DNA of 56,175 nt from Dehalococcoidia bacterium. GTDB taxonomy: Bacteria; Chloroflexota; Dehalococcoidia; Lucifugimonadales; VXLM01. The notes beneath the pieces are model-generated. The model ran no database searches. It was not told the DNA's origin and saw only the letters and a program-made list of their open reading frames with translations. This document shows, in pieces, positions 25,149 to 34,241 of this stretch. Position 1 is the first letter of the stretch, and each line of letters opens with the position of its first letter. The stretch lies in the NCBI GenBank assembly GCA_009841605.1, contig VXLM01000094.1:1-56175 (forward strand). Reading direction: 5' to 3'. Made by a program: the position numbers and the translations under genes.

Positions 25149-26843
25149 CTACGAAGTCACCGCGCCCTGTGAGGCCGAGCCCACAAGCTGGGCATACTTC
25201 GCCATCACGCCTCGCTCATACCGGGACCCAGGCGCCTGCCATGACTTGCGCCGTCGCTCAAGCTCCTCATCGGAGACCAATACGCTGAGCTCGCGCGTCT
25301 CGACGTTCATGCGAATCGTGTCGCCGTCCTGAACGAGGCCTATGTTGCCGCCGACCGCCGCCTCGGGAGCCGCGTGACCGATCATCGGGCCGTGCGTCGC
25401 TCCGGAGAACCGTCCGTCCGTGATAAGCAGGACATTCGATCCTAGGTCGCCCTGCCCCATGATCGCGCCGGTCACCGCAAGCATCTCCTGCATCCCCGGC
25501 CCTCCCTTCGGGCCTTCGTACCGTATGACCACCACGTCGCCGCTCACTACCTCGCCTCTCGTAACCGCCTCGAAGCAGGCCCGCTCCCCGTTGTAGACCT
25601 TCGCCGGGCCCTCATGGGCGAGGTGCTTAGTCCCCGCCACCTTCATGACCGCCCCGTCCGGAGCAAGATTCCCCTTGAGGATGACCAGTCCGCCCGTCTT
25701 GCTGCGCGGCTTGGACGCCGGGTAGATCACCTTGCAGTCCGGCGCGCTGATGTCCATATCGGCCAGATTCTCCGCCATGCTCTTGCCGGTCACGGTCATG
25801 CAGTCGCCGTGCAACAGCCCTGCGTCGAGCAGCTCCTTCATCACGACCTGAATGCCGCCCGACCTGTCCACGTCGGACATCACGTACTGCCCGCCCGGTC
25901 GAAGGTCGGTCATGTACGGCGTCGTGCGGCTGAGCCTGTCGAAATCGTCGATGCTCATCTCGACCTTCGCCTCATGCGCGATGGCCAGCAGGTGCAGCAC
26001 CGCGTTGGTCGATCCCCCCATCGCCAACACGACCATCATGGCATTCTCAAGCGACTCTTTCGTGATGATGTCGCGCGGCTTGATGTCGCGTTCCAGTAGC
26101 GTGTAGAGGGCATCACCCGCCTCATACGCGATTCCCTCGCCCCGCCGGTCAACGGCCGGTATCGACGCCGCGCCGGGCAGCGACATGCCCATCGCCTCGA
26201 TGGCCGACGACATCGTGTTCGCCGTGAACATCCCTGAGCAAGCGCCCTCGCCCGGACACGCAGACTTCTCCATCCCGGTGAGGTCGTCTTCAGAGAGCTG
26301 ACCGCGTGACCACGATCCCACCGCCTCGAACATATCCTGGATGTTGATGTCCTTGCCATGAAAGTTGCCCGGAAGAATCGCCCCGCCATACACGAAGATC
26401 GAGGGAATGTTCAGCCGCGCCATCGACATGATGCAGCCCGGCATATTCTTGTCGCACGCCGCAACCGCGATAAGCCCGTCCATGCTCTCCCCGAAGCACA
26501 CCGTCTCGATGGAATCAGCTATGACCTCCCGGCTCACCAAAGAGGCCTTCATGCCCTCCGTGCCCATCGAGATGCCGTCGCTGATCGTGATGGTGCCGAA
26601 CATGAACGGCACGCTATCCGCTGCCCACAACCCGTCCTTCACCCGCTCAGCGATCCGTGTCAGATGGACGTTGCACGGGGTAACGTCGCTCGCGAGGTTC
26701 GCCACACCCACGAAGGGCTTCTCCATGTCCTCGTCGCGCAGGCCAACGGCCCGCAGCATCGATCGCGCCGGAGCCCGGTCGGGACCGAGACTCAGGGCGG
26801 CGCTCTTCTTCTTCAACGTATGTCGTTCGGCGGCGATGGTCAT
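25149..26843 (-). CDS. ilvD: Dihydroxy-acid dehydratase
   Basis: 564 residues, the standard IlvD length. It converts dihydroxyisovalerate and dihydroxymethylvalerate to their keto acids in branched-chain amino-acid synthesis, using an iron-sulfur cluster. The cluster cysteines are visible: Cys57 (TPCNVH), Cys130 ([10 protein letters not shown]) and Cys202 (GACSGMF). [10 protein letters not shown] and the C-terminal SGATHGP are also diagnostic. ATG 26843 has GGGAG seven bases upstream. The three-Cys pattern fits the [2Fe-2S] type, though related sugar-acid dehydratases share the motifs; the close match makes IlvD the best call. Confidence 0.93.
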   Translation of the reverse strand: MTIAAERHTLKKKSAALSLGPDRAPARSMLRAVGLRDEDMEKPFVGVANLASDVTPCNVHLTRIAERVKDGLWAADSVPFMFGTITISDGISMGTEGMKASLVSREVIADSIETVCFGESMDGLIAVAACDKNMPGCIMSMARLNIPSIFVYGGAILPGNFHGKDINIQDMFEAVGSWSRGQLSEDDLTGMEKSACPGEGACSGMFTANTMSSAIEAMGMSLPGAASIPAVDRRGEGIAYEAGDALYTLLERDIKPRDIITKESLENAMMVVLAMGGSTNAVLHLLAIAHEAKVEMSIDDFDRLSRTTPYMTDLRPGGQYVMSDVDRSGGIQVVMKELLDAGLLHGDCMTVTGKSMAENLADMDISAPDCKVIYPASKPRSKTGGLVILKGNLAPDGAVMKVAGTKHLAHEGPAKVYNGERACFEAVTRGEVVSGDVVVIRYEGPKGGPGMQEMLAVTGAIMGQGDLGSNVLLITDGRFSGATHGPMIGHAAPEAAVGGNIGLVQDGDTIRMNVETRELSVLVSDEELERRRKSWQAPGSRYERGVMAKYAQLVGSASQGAVTS

Positions 26844-27000
26844 GTGAAGTCTCCCAAGTGGATGCTTTGCCCAAAAGGCTGGATGTCCGTCGAATTCACA
26901 GGAAGTTTGATAGGTGTCGAAACTCTAACGCTAAAGGGTACGAGGGCAGTGCGAAACGGTCAAGCAAATACGAGCCTATCATACCGCAAGGCGGCCCGGT

Positions 27001-28032
27001 CTACGCCGAGTCCGCGACCCTCTTATCGCGCCGACGCGACCTCGTCAGATTCCACGCCAGGAACACCAGCCCCCCAATTATGATGATGCTCAAGTACGTG
27101 ATTGAGCGGTCGACAAGCGCGACAGAGACAGCATCGTGTCGAGCCATCCCCAGTACGAGCAGACCTGTCACCCCCGGCTCCACGGCCCCGACTCCGCCCG
27201 GCGTCGGCACGGTGCTCAACAGGGCGTGACCCAGCGCGGCGATGAGGATGAGGGCCAGAGGCACATCGAAGTCCAGCGCCTGCACAACGAAATACAGCCG
27301 TCCAACCTCCAGCATCCATCCCACGAAGCTCAGCAGGAACGGCACACGTAGCTCTCCGAAGCTGCCGAGCGCGCCGTCGTGGAACCTCCGATAGGCCCGT
27401 TCCAGCCGGTCGGGCAGAAACCTTGCCAGTCGCGGACCATATCCCCTCATCACGGCTAGGACCGCAAGCAGCGCCAGCGCCATTGCAAACGCCGCGCCGA
27501 CAAGGTAGACCGTCCCCGAGAAGTCCGCCGTCAGTGAAAACGCCAGTGCGCCCACAACGATCAGGACGAACACGGCGATCATGTCCATGATCCGCTCGCC
27601 GAATATCGTGCCGAGGCTCCACGAAAACCCCGTTCGAGCCTCGTCCGAAAGCGCGTAGGCGCGGTAGGCGTCTCCCAGCCTCAACCACGCCACCGAGTTG
27701 ACGAACCACCCAATGACGATGAGCTGAGAATACCGCCACACCGAGGGTGTCCGTGAGTCCGCGATTTCTTCGATGCCCGCGCTCCGCGAGAGAATCCGCC
27801 ACCTCAGCCCCCGGAATACGAAACTGAGGTAGTACAGGAGCAGGCCCAACGCGTACAGCATCGGGTCGAGAGCCTTGATATTGCTCCACGTCTGCTCCCA
27901 ATCGAGATCGAACCGCACCGCGAGGAAGTACAGAAACGCGACCGCGACCGCCAACGAGAGGAGGGTGTATGGAGAAAGAACACGCTGCCGGAGCGAGACC
28001 GACGGTGCATCAGGGCCGTTATCACTAGGCAT
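27001..28032 (-). CDS. Flippase-like/UPF0104 membrane protein (lysylphosphatidylglycerol synthase TM family)
   Basis: 343 residues with about eight transmembrane segments. Features of the UPF0104/LPG_synthase_TM family are the YLSFVFRGLRWRILSR segment, the AYRAYALSDEAR loop following GDA, FGERIMDM, and the late STVPTPGGVGAVEPG. These proteins flip or modify glycolipids and polyprenyl lipids. It ends with a basic tail (RRRDKR). It lies 33 bases downstream of rsmG and is probably cotranscribed. Confidence 0.83.
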   Translation of the reverse strand: MPSDNGPDAPSVSLRQRVLSPYTLLSLAVAVAFLYFLAVRFDLDWEQTWSNIKALDPMLYALGLLLYYLSFVFRGLRWRILSRSAGIEEIADSRTPSVWRYSQLIVIGWFVNSVAWLRLGDAYRAYALSDEARTGFSWSLGTIFGERIMDMIAVFVLIVVGALAFSLTADFSGTVYLVGAAFAMALALLAVLAVMRGYGPRLARFLPDRLERAYRRFHDGALGSFGELRVPFLLSFVGWMLEVGRLYFVVQALDFDVPLALILIAALGHALLSTVPTPGGVGAVEPGVTGLLVLGMARHDAVSVALVDRSITYLSIIIIGGLVFLAWNLTRSRRRDKRVADSA

Positions 28033-28065
28033 GATCTGAGGTCGTCGGCATGTTGGGACTTGGGA

Positions 28066-28779
28066 TTATAAGGGGCGCTTGGAGGGTATGCCCGGTCGTC
28101 TCGGATAGCTCGGAGGAGTAGAACGACCCTTCTCGATCACCACAAGCGTTCCGATACTGACCGGCGACTCAACCAGCATACCACGATCATCGGCCCTGCC
28201 GCCCATCGCCTCGATGGCGTTTCGGGCCTCCCGAAGCTCTTCCTCAACCTTTCGTCCCTTCTGCGCGACCATCACCCCGCCCACTGCGCAAAACGGCAGA
28301 CACAGTTCCGCCAGTACGTCCAGCCTCGCTACGGCCCTTGATACCACCGCACCGAAACGCTCCCGCATCTCCGGCCTGTACGCCTCCTCCTCCGCCCGGC
28401 CAGTCACCACCTCTACTCCCTCAAGTCCGAGCTTGTCGATGACGTGGCGCAGGAAGGCGGTCTTCTTGGCCGTTGCCTCCAGCAGTGTCAGGTCGATTTG
28501 AGGGTAGGCGATCTTGAGCGGCAGTCCCGGAAAACCCGCCCCACTGCCTACGTCCAGCGTCCCGTCACTCCCGTCGAGAACGGTGGTGGGAAGAGCCGAA
28601 GCGACGACTAGCGAGTCGAGGAAGTGCCGTTCCTGCACCTCCTCCCAGCCTGTGACCGCCGTCAGGTTGACCTTCTCGTTCCAAGCAATCAACTCGTCAC
28701 AGTACGTTCTGAACCGCTCGACCTGTTCTCCGTTTAGGTCGATACTCAGTCGAGCGGCGCCCTTGATCAAGACCTCCAT
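28066..28779 (-). CDS. rsmG: 16S rRNA (guanine-527-N7)-methyltransferase
   Basis: 237 residues. LIAWNEKVNLTAVT, HFLDSL, the SAM motif LDVGSGAGFPGLPLKI and SRAVARLDVLAEL are highly diagnostic of RsmG (GidB). It methylates G527 of 16S rRNA; loss gives low-level streptomycin resistance in other bacteria. The frame extends upstream to 28899, but ATG 28779 has GAGGAG nine bases before it and fits family length. Usually found near mnmG or parA; here its neighbour is a flippase-like gene. Confidence 0.94.
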   Translation of the reverse strand: MEVLIKGAARLSIDLNGEQVERFRTYCDELIAWNEKVNLTAVTGWEEVQERHFLDSLVVASALPTTVLDGSDGTLDVGSGAGFPGLPLKIAYPQIDLTLLEATAKKTAFLRHVIDKLGLEGVEVVTGRAEEEAYRPEMRERFGAVVSRAVARLDVLAELCLPFCAVGGVMVAQKGRKVEEELREARNAIEAMGGRADDRGMLVESPVSIGTLVVIEKGRSTPPSYPRRPGIPSKRPL

Positions 28780-28921
28780 CCAGCTATTCTCCTCGCCGAC
28801 GTATGAACGGTCGCGAGTGATTCTAGCACCGAACACGCGATAGCTCCCGTCACATCCATTGAAGCGAACATCGCGCCTTGACAATCCACCCGTGTACAAA
28901 TAAACTCCCCCAAAGTCAATA

Positions 28922-29020
28922 GACCCGGGGGGAGCTTGGGCAGGCCAGGCTGAGAGGTCCCGACGCGAGGGACGACCCCACGACCTGATCTGGGTAATGC
29001 CAGCGAAGGGATGCGGTAAC
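28922..29020 (+). promoter_or_regulatory. TPP (thiamine pyrophosphate) riboswitch
   Basis: Conserved THI-box blocks are in order: CGGGGGGAGC (28926-28935), CTGAGAG (28950-28956), a small GTCCC/GGGAC hairpin (28957-28973), ACCCC, and the strongly conserved block 28983-29005 starting ACCTGATCTGG and ending TAATGCCAGCG, followed by AAGGGA. These are the sensor helices of the TPP aptamer. It is placed in the leader of the downstream symporter and is expected to shut expression off when TPP is abundant. Confidence 0.93.
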
Positions 29021-29034
29021 GTCCATCATTCCTA

Positions 29035-29065
29035 AAGGCCACCCGAATCAGAGGGTGGCCTTCTT
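29035..29065 (+). terminator. Riboswitch expression-platform hairpin
   Basis: Ten-base perfect stem (29035-29044 with 29053-29062, AAGGCCACCC/GGGTGGCCTT) and an eight-base loop, followed by CTTGGTT. Sitting between the aptamer and the start codon, it looks like the terminator switched by the TPP aptamer; the U tract is short. Confidence 0.75.
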
Positions 29066-29094
29066 GGTTAACCGACCCGATGGAGGATGAAACC

Positions 29095-30567
29095 ATGCTC
29101 GACGCCGGACTCGCCGTACCCATTGCGCTCATAACTGCCGCCGTCTTTGTCGTCGCCGGGGTCATGTACGCCCGCCGCGGACGTGGAGGAGTCGAGGACT
29201 ACCTCGTCGCTCGCAACTCCGCCGGGAGTACGCTGGCCACCGCGACCCTCGTTGCCTCCGTTGCCGGCGCTTGGATCCTCTTCAGCCCGGCCGAGGCAGG
29301 CACTTGGGCGGGCATCGCCGCCATCGTCGGTTACGGCATTGGCCAGGCCGCGCCGCTCATTGCATTCATCTGGCTCGGCCCCAAGATGCGAAGCGTGATG
29401 CCCGAGGGCCACTCGTTGACCGAGTTCGTCTGGTATCGCTACGGCCCCGCCATGTACGTGTTCACGCTCGGCGTCATCATCTTCTACATGTTCGTGTTCC
29501 TGTCGGCGGAGTTGACCGGTATCTCCCTGGCCCTCAACCTCCTCGCCGACGTTCCCCTGCTGCTGACCGCGCTCATCGTGGGTCTCCTGACCGTCGGATA
29601 CACGGCCTACGGAGGCATTCGCGCCTCCATCTTCACCGATGGAATCCAGTTCGTTCTCGTCATCCCCCTCCTGCTCATAACCTTCGTCGCCCTCGTGGTG
29701 TCCGTGGACGGGTTCGGCACTGTATTCGAACCGGTCAGCGAGACTGCCCCCCACCTCCTCTCCTTCACCAATAAGTCCGGTGTCGACTTCGGCATCACCT
29801 TGATAATCGCCATCCTTGCGGCCAATTTGTTCCATCAGGGGTTCTGGCAGCGGGTCTACACGAGCAAGGACGATCGATCCCTCCGCAGGGGCTTCGCCGC
29901 GGCAGGCGTGGTTGTCATCCCGATGATAATTATTGGCGGACTCGCTGGAATCATGACCGTCGGCAAGGACCTCGTCGGAGACAACGCCTCGGTGGCCATG
30001 TTCTCCCTGATCGTCGGTGTCCTCCCGACCTGGGCGGTCATCCTCGTCCTCGTCCTGGCACTCGTCCTCGTGATGAGCAGCCTCGATACCCTGCTTAACG
30101 GTATCGCCAGCGTCGTCACGACCGACCTTGCGCGATTCAAGCCCGAGCTAAAGGGAGCGACGGTGCTGAGCTCCTCGCGCGCCATTACCGTGGTCCTCAT
30201 CATCCCCGCGATACTCATCGCCTCGCAGGGATACAGCGTCCTCTACCTGTTCCTCATAGCGGACATGGTCTGCGCCGCCGCCTTGGTCCCCGTCTTCTGG
30301 GGACTCTACGCGCCTCGGTTCTCAGGCAGCGACGCCCTGACCGCCAGTGCGCTCGGGCTGATCGCCGGGATTCTCTTCTTCCCGACCCCGGAGGCGCCCT
30401 ACCTCACGGGTTGGATCATCACCATAGACTTCGCCAGCCAGCTCCTCGTAAGCTTCGCCGCCGCGCTTGGCGTCTCCATCGTCGTGAGTATCGTCCTAAC
30501 AGCCCTGCGCAACCGCCCCGAGTACGACTTCGCCCAGCTCCGCGAACAAGTCCGGCTCATAGACTAG
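29095..30567 (+). CDS. Sodium:solute symporter, likely thiamine or thiamine-precursor transporter
   Basis: 490 residues with about 13 transmembrane segments and the SSS-family features FSPAEAGTWAG, the SAELTGIS region of TM3, and LVMSSLDTLLNG. ATG 29095 is preferred over ATG 29080 because GGAGGA (29082-29087) lies seven bases before it and overlaps the earlier codon. The TPP riboswitch upstream ties it to vitamin B1. An SSS protein named ThiV, behind a TPP riboswitch, has been proposed to import the pyrimidine precursor HMP in SAR11; by analogy this may do the same. Substrate is inferred from the riboswitch, not from residues. Confidence 0.85.
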   Translation: MLDAGLAVPIALITAAVFVVAGVMYARRGRGGVEDYLVARNSAGSTLATATLVASVAGAWILFSPAEAGTWAGIAAIVGYGIGQAAPLIAFIWLGPKMRSVMPEGHSLTEFVWYRYGPAMYVFTLGVIIFYMFVFLSAELTGISLALNLLADVPLLLTALIVGLLTVGYTAYGGIRASIFTDGIQFVLVIPLLLITFVALVVSVDGFGTVFEPVSETAPHLLSFTNKSGVDFGITLIIAILAANLFHQGFWQRVYTSKDDRSLRRGFAAAGVVVIPMIIIGGLAGIMTVGKDLVGDNASVAMFSLIVGVLPTWAVILVLVLALVLVMSSLDTLLNGIASVVTTDLARFKPELKGATVLSSSRAITVVLIIPAILIASQGYSVLYLFLIADMVCAAALVPVFWGLYAPRFSGSDALTASALGLIAGILFFPTPEAPYLTGWIITIDFASQLLVSFAAALGVSIVVSIVLTALRNRPEYDFAQLREQVRLID

Positions 30568-30616
30568 TAGGCTGGCACGCCAACATTGAAGAGTAAAGAG
30601 ACCATTGCTTGGTAGA

Positions 30617-30635
30617 GGCGGGTTTCAAACCCGCC
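30617..30635. repeat. GGCGGGTTTCAAACCCGCC palindrome
   Basis: Nine-base arms around a single base, a widespread dispersed palindrome, in the gap between the symporter and the 2H phosphoesterase. Confidence 0.7.
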
Positions 30636-30751
30636 CTGCCGTTGGCTCCAAAAATCCCATTTGACCAGAAAGAACACATGATCTGCCATGACTTCATGGT
30701 ATCGAGTAGCCACACCTGCCGTCAAAAGGGAAGATGTAAGAGGGTTGGGAT

Positions 30752-31315
30752 ATGTCACATGCCGGAAGTGAACGGAAGATCGAGGCCGCTCTCGTTGTAA
30801 TTGTGCCCGAAGCCGAACCTCTCGTGGGACGATTCAGGGAGAAATACGACCCGGCCGCCGGATGGGGTGTTCCCGCTCACATTACGATCAACTACCCGTT
30901 CATTCCCGGTGTTGAGCCTACTGCCGATGTTCTGGACCGCCTGTCGAAACGGTTCGCCGAAATGTTGCCGTTTTCGTTCACGCTCGATCACATCGCCAAG
31001 TTTCCGAAGGTGATCTACCTTGCCCCTAAACCCTCTATCCCATTTGTCCGACTGATTGAGCAGACTGCCCACGAATTCCCCGAATCTCCCCTGTATGAGG
31101 GCCGGTTCGACACTATCACACCCCACCTGACCGTCGCGTATTCAGACGACAGCGAACTACTCGCGTCCGTTCAGCGAGAGTTCACGGACGCTGCACTCGA
31201 CCATCTTCCAGTCAATGCTTTTGCAGACCGAGTTTGGCTAATGGATAACAGTGCCGGGCGATGGAAAAAACGCGCATCATTCAAACTGGGCTCAGATCTG
31301 CTAACACCCTGTTGA
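30752..31315 (+). CDS. 2'-5' RNA ligase/2H phosphoesterase family protein
   Basis: 187 residues with the two H-x-T motifs that define the 2H superfamily: PAHITINYPF and TPHLTVAY, separated by the usual distance. Family members hydrolyse or form 2',5'- or cyclic phosphate bonds in RNA or small nucleotides. The N-terminal AALVVIVPEAEPLVGRFREKYDP is the standard first strand and helix. Its stop overlaps the -35 box of the following regulator's promoter. Confidence 0.85.
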   Translation: MSHAGSERKIEAALVVIVPEAEPLVGRFREKYDPAAGWGVPAHITINYPFIPGVEPTADVLDRLSKRFAEMLPFSFTLDHIAKFPKVIYLAPKPSIPFVRLIEQTAHEFPESPLYEGRFDTITPHLTVAYSDDSELLASVQREFTDAALDHLPVNAFADRVWLMDNSAGRWKKRASFKLGSDLLTPC

Positions 31316-31340
31316 CATCCACTCGCTGATGCCCTACATT
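31312..31340 (+). promoter_or_regulatory. Sigma-70 promoter of the Fur-family regulator
   Basis: Perfect -35 TTGACA (31312-31317), 17-base spacer, and -10 TACATT (31335-31340). The predicted transcript starts inside the palindromic operator. Confidence 0.7.
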
Positions 31341-31343
31341 GCT

Positions 31344-31361
31344 GTTGCAACTGGTTGCAAC
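31344..31361. promoter_or_regulatory. Palindromic operator GTTGCAAC-TG-GTTGCAAC
   Basis: Two perfect copies of the self-complementary octamer GTTGCAAC, two bases apart, cover the predicted transcription start of the regulator gene. As I recall, the Streptomyces nickel regulator Nur binds TTGCAA-N5-TTGCAA; here the spacing is four bases. Autoregulation by the Fur-family protein and control of the nickel permease are likely. Confidence 0.65.
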
Positions 31362-31365
31362 AAGC

Positions 31366-31809
31366 ATGAGCTGCGAAGATCACTCCGTCCAGACGCTCCG
31401 TGACTCCGGGCACCGGCTGACACCCCAGCGGGTGCTCATCCTCTCGTCGCTCCGACACGCCGACGGCCACGTCACCGCGTCGGAGATACTCGAACAGGTC
31501 CGGGAGTCATACCCATACATCGACGCTTCGACCGTCTACCGGACGCTGAGCGTCCTCAAGAAGTTGCGGCTGGTCTCGGAGGCCGACCTGGGCGCAGGAG
31601 AGACGATCTACGAGTGGCTCCACCAAGACCGTCATCACCACCTCATCTGCAGGGGCTGCGACGGTCTCATACGACTGGACCACCAGTACATGGCAAATCT
31701 GGGAACGGAAATACTGGACGATTACGGGTTCCAAGCCGATGTCGACCACATCGCCATCTTCGGCCTGTGCACCGACTGTGTTCCCGACCCACACGCGAAC
31801 GGTAATTAG
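31366..31809 (+). CDS. Fur-family metalloregulator, probably nickel- or zinc-responsive
   Basis: 147 residues. The winged helix (RLTPQRVLILSSL, ASTVYRTLSVLKKLRLV) is typical of Fur, Zur and Nur. The metal-sensing histidines are in HQDRHHHLICRGC, and a structural zinc site is formed by CRGC and CTDC. An in-frame TTG exists at 31339, but it lies in the promoter -10 box; ATG 31366 is used. The adjacent nickel/cobalt permease and the TTGCAA-type operator suggest a nickel-responsive (Nur-like) regulator, with Zur as alternative. Confidence 0.87.
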   Translation: MSCEDHSVQTLRDSGHRLTPQRVLILSSLRHADGHVTASEILEQVRESYPYIDASTVYRTLSVLKKLRLVSEADLGAGETIYEWLHQDRHHHLICRGCDGLIRLDHQYMANLGTEILDDYGFQADVDHIAIFGLCTDCVPDPHANGN

Positions 31810-31829
31810 AACGGAGAGAGAGGTAGAGC

Positions 31830-32594
31830 ATGGATATCGAGACCGGCGCGCTGGCAGTGCTGATTCTGGGGTTCCTCCTGGGACTCAAGCACGCCACCGA
31901 CGCCGACCATGTCGTCGCGGTCTCAACGATCGTGACGGAGCAGCGCAACATCTGGCGGGGACTGTGGATCGGCGCCTCATGGGGGGCCGGCCACTCTACC
32001 CCATTGCTCATTTTGGGCCTGATCATTCTCGTCCTGAAGGACGTGGTGCTCGGTCAATACGAGGCCATTGCCCCGTTCCTCGAGTTCGGCGTGGGCATCA
32101 TGCTGGTGTATCTCGGAGCGAGCGTCGTGTGGAACATCTGGCGGGGCAAGGTCCACATCCACCAGCACACGCATGACGCTCCCCACGTCCACATCCACGC
32201 GTCGCACGAGGCGCGCTCCGGACACGGTTCGGCAGATGACTCCCCATCCGATCGTCACAACAGTTTCTACGCCTTCGGCAAGCCCGTCTTCCGGGTCAAG
32301 TCATACGTCATCGGCATAGTCCATGGGCTCGCGGGCAGTGCCGCCGTCATGCTGGCTCTGCTCCCCACAATCGACTCGTTCTTGACGGGCGTCGGCTACC
32401 TCGTTCTCTTCAGCGCCGGCACCATGCTCTCGATGGCCGTAGTCACCGTCGTCTTGGCCGTCCCGTTCGTCGCCACCGGCGGCAATATGGTGCTGAACCG
32501 CTCGGTCGGTGTCGTCGCCGGGGTCATGAGCGCCGTCATCGGAGTCGCCGTAATGTCGGAGATCGTGCTGGACGTCACCATCATCCCGTTCTAG
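31830..32594 (+). CDS. NiCoT-like nickel/cobalt transporter
   Basis: 254 residues with about six to eight hydrophobic segments. The signature HX4DH of nickel/cobalt permeases is His21-ATDA-Asp26-His27 (GLKHATDADHV) in TM1. A His-rich cytoplasmic or periplasmic loop (HIHQHTHDAPHVHIH, around residues 108-125) probably binds metal. It starts 20 bases after the Fur-family regulator, so the two are cotranscribed. UreH/HupE-like permeases are the nearest relatives. No urease or hydrogenase gene is in the window to show the user of the metal. Confidence 0.87.
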   Translation: MDIETGALAVLILGFLLGLKHATDADHVVAVSTIVTEQRNIWRGLWIGASWGAGHSTPLLILGLIILVLKDVVLGQYEAIAPFLEFGVGIMLVYLGASVVWNIWRGKVHIHQHTHDAPHVHIHASHEARSGHGSADDSPSDRHNSFYAFGKPVFRVKSYVIGIVHGLAGSAAVMLALLPTIDSFLTGVGYLVLFSAGTMLSMAVVTVVLAVPFVATGGNMVLNRSVGVVAGVMSAVIGVAVMSEIVLDVTIIPF

Positions 32595-32660
32595 CGCCGC
32601 CGACTCCACCAGCACGGGCGTGTGGTATCCTTGCGAACCATAACGGTTGAGGTATCTGCC

Positions 32661-33479
32661 ATGCTAACCGAACGCCAGCAAGCACACTACGAAGCCTTCG
32701 GATTCCTCTTCCAGAGGGAACTGTTCTCTGCGGAGGAGATGTCTGTCATTGGTGAAGAGGCGGACAGGATTTGGCAGGAGGAGGCTGAGAGGCCCGGTTT
32801 CCAACTCTCCGATCAGGGAAGCCAGCACACATCTTCATTTGTCGAGCGGTCTCCGCTTCTGTCGCGGATCGTTGAGGACGACCGCATCTACCTGATGGCA
32901 CAGGGGATCGCCGGGGAGGGAATGGTCTGGACGAACTCGGAAGGCAACATCACCGGCTACGGCACGGCCCCCTGGCATCCCGACCGCCGGAACATGGCTC
33001 CTGGCGACCTCGACTATCCACGCCTCAAGGTTATGCTCTACCTCGACGAGGTCTCGGCGGCCAACGGCGCTCTCCGCGTGATACCCGGCTCCCACAAGAA
33101 CCCTTTCCACGACTCGCTGTACCCCATGCTCCAGAAGCAAGACGACGGCAAGGACTGGGACACCATCCCCGAGGCAGACGACCCCGGTGACATGCCGTAC
33201 GGCGTCGCGGGCGACCAGATGCCGTGCCAGGTCGTCGAGTCGAAGCCGGGCGACGTGCTCTTCTTCAACCAGTGCCTGTGGCACGCGGCGTACAACGCCT
33301 ATGCCGGCCGCCGCTACATCGCGCTGAAGTTCGCCGGCAACCCGACGACGGACGGGCATCTCGCCACGCTGCGGTGGTACAGCGGTGGGGCCTTCTCGCC
33401 AAGCGAAGCCTTCCTTAACAGCGACAGCGAACGACTCCGTGGCCTGGTCACCCGCATGGCGGAGCTGGGAAGCGCCTAA
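32661..33479 (+). CDS. Phytanoyl-CoA dioxygenase (PhyH)-family protein
   Basis: 272-residue Fe(II)/2-oxoglutarate-dependent dioxygenase. The iron triad is PWHPD (His and Asp) and CLWHAAYN (His), and RRYIALKF carries the Arg likely to bind 2-oxoglutarate. LYLDEVSAANGALRVIPGSHK is highly characteristic. ATG 32661 with GAGGT about eight bases upstream is preferred to GTG 32622. PhyH members hydroxylate many lipids and small metabolites; the substrate is unknown. SAR202-type genomes often contain many such genes. Confidence 0.88.
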   Translation: MLTERQQAHYEAFGFLFQRELFSAEEMSVIGEEADRIWQEEAERPGFQLSDQGSQHTSSFVERSPLLSRIVEDDRIYLMAQGIAGEGMVWTNSEGNITGYGTAPWHPDRRNMAPGDLDYPRLKVMLYLDEVSAANGALRVIPGSHKNPFHDSLYPMLQKQDDGKDWDTIPEADDPGDMPYGVAGDQMPCQVVESKPGDVLFFNQCLWHAAYNAYAGRRYIALKFAGNPTTDGHLATLRWYSGGAFSPSEAFLNSDSERLRGLVTRMAELGSA

Positions 33480-33499
33480 CGCTAGAAGAAAAGGAAGCC

Positions 33500-33564
33500 C
33501 GTTCACCCTGAGTCTGTCGAAGGGTTCAAACGCCGTTCATGGTTCGACAAGCTCACTACGAACG
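33500..33564. repeat. GTTCACCCTGAGTCTGTCGAAGGG repeat, paired copy
   Basis: Two arms of the widespread CCCTTCGACAGGCTCAGGGTGAACG repeat. Other copies are at 2469, 36907, 38185 (two) and 47697 (two). It fills the convergent gap between PhyH and purN. Confidence 0.75.
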
Positions 33565-33597
33565 GTTGTGGTTTGCCCATTGGACGCTATTCTGGGA

Positions 33598-34236
33598 TCA
33601 CATGCCTTCCAGCGTGATCTCGCCCATGGAGATCCGTTCGAGCACCTCGGCGTAGTGTTCGCGCTCCGCCTCTTGTACGCGATCGCGAAGGGTCTCCAGC
33701 GTGTCCGTAGCCAACACCGGTACCTCAATCTGAGATAGGACAGGCCCTGTGTCGTAGTCGCCCTCGACCAGGTGAACGCTCGCGCCGGATACCTTCTCGC
33801 CCGCCGCCAGGACGGCCTCGTGCACCCTGTCGCCGTACATCCCTTGACCGCCGAACTTTGGCAGCAGGGCAGGGTGGGTGTTGAGTATGCGACCCTTGTA
33901 GCGCGAGAGCACCTCAGGCCCCAGCCGTTTCATGTACCCGGCGAGCGCCACGACGTCGACTCGATAACCGTCCAGCGTTTCCATGATTGCGCGGTCGAGG
34001 TCGGCTTCGTTTGGGTGAGTGACGTTGCTGAGGTGTGCGGTCGGGATGCAATGCGTTCTGGCACGAGCCAATGCACCGGAGCGCGAGTTGTTGCCGATGA
34101 CCAAGCGCACCTCTGAGTGGAGACGGCCCTCAGCGCAGGCGTCGATGATCGCCTGCATGGTCGTGCCCGCGTGGGAGGCGAGGATGCCGAGTCGGAGGCG
34201 CGGTCTGGGGTCGTCCTCCTGCTGTCCGGCAGGCAC
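33598..34236 (-). CDS. purN: Phosphoribosylglycinamide formyltransferase-like protein
   Basis: 212 residues, standard for PurN. The catalytic triad is visible: Asn and His in NTHPALLP and Asp in YDTGPVLSQ. VIGNNSRSGALARA, LAGYMKRLGP and GASVHLV are also conserved. The phosphate loop reads SHAGTTMQAI where SGxGTNLQAI is usual, a mild variation. GTG 34236 lies five bases after the Gfo/Idh/MocA stop. Its position behind two sugar-type dehydrogenases is unusual for a purine gene, so a related formyltransferase role should be kept in mind. Confidence 0.85.
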   Translation of the reverse strand: MPAGQQEDDPRPRLRLGILASHAGTTMQAIIDACAEGRLHSEVRLVIGNNSRSGALARARTHCIPTAHLSNVTHPNEADLDRAIMETLDGYRVDVVALAGYMKRLGPEVLSRYKGRILNTHPALLPKFGGQGMYGDRVHEAVLAAGEKVSGASVHLVEGDYDTGPVLSQIEVPVLATDTLETLRDRVQEAEREHYAEVLERISMGEITLEGM

Positions 34237-34241
34237 CTGCC

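Noticed and set aside
31339..31365. Upstream TTG start for the Fur-family gene
   Set aside because: It falls in the -10 box and operator, upstream of the predicted transcript start.
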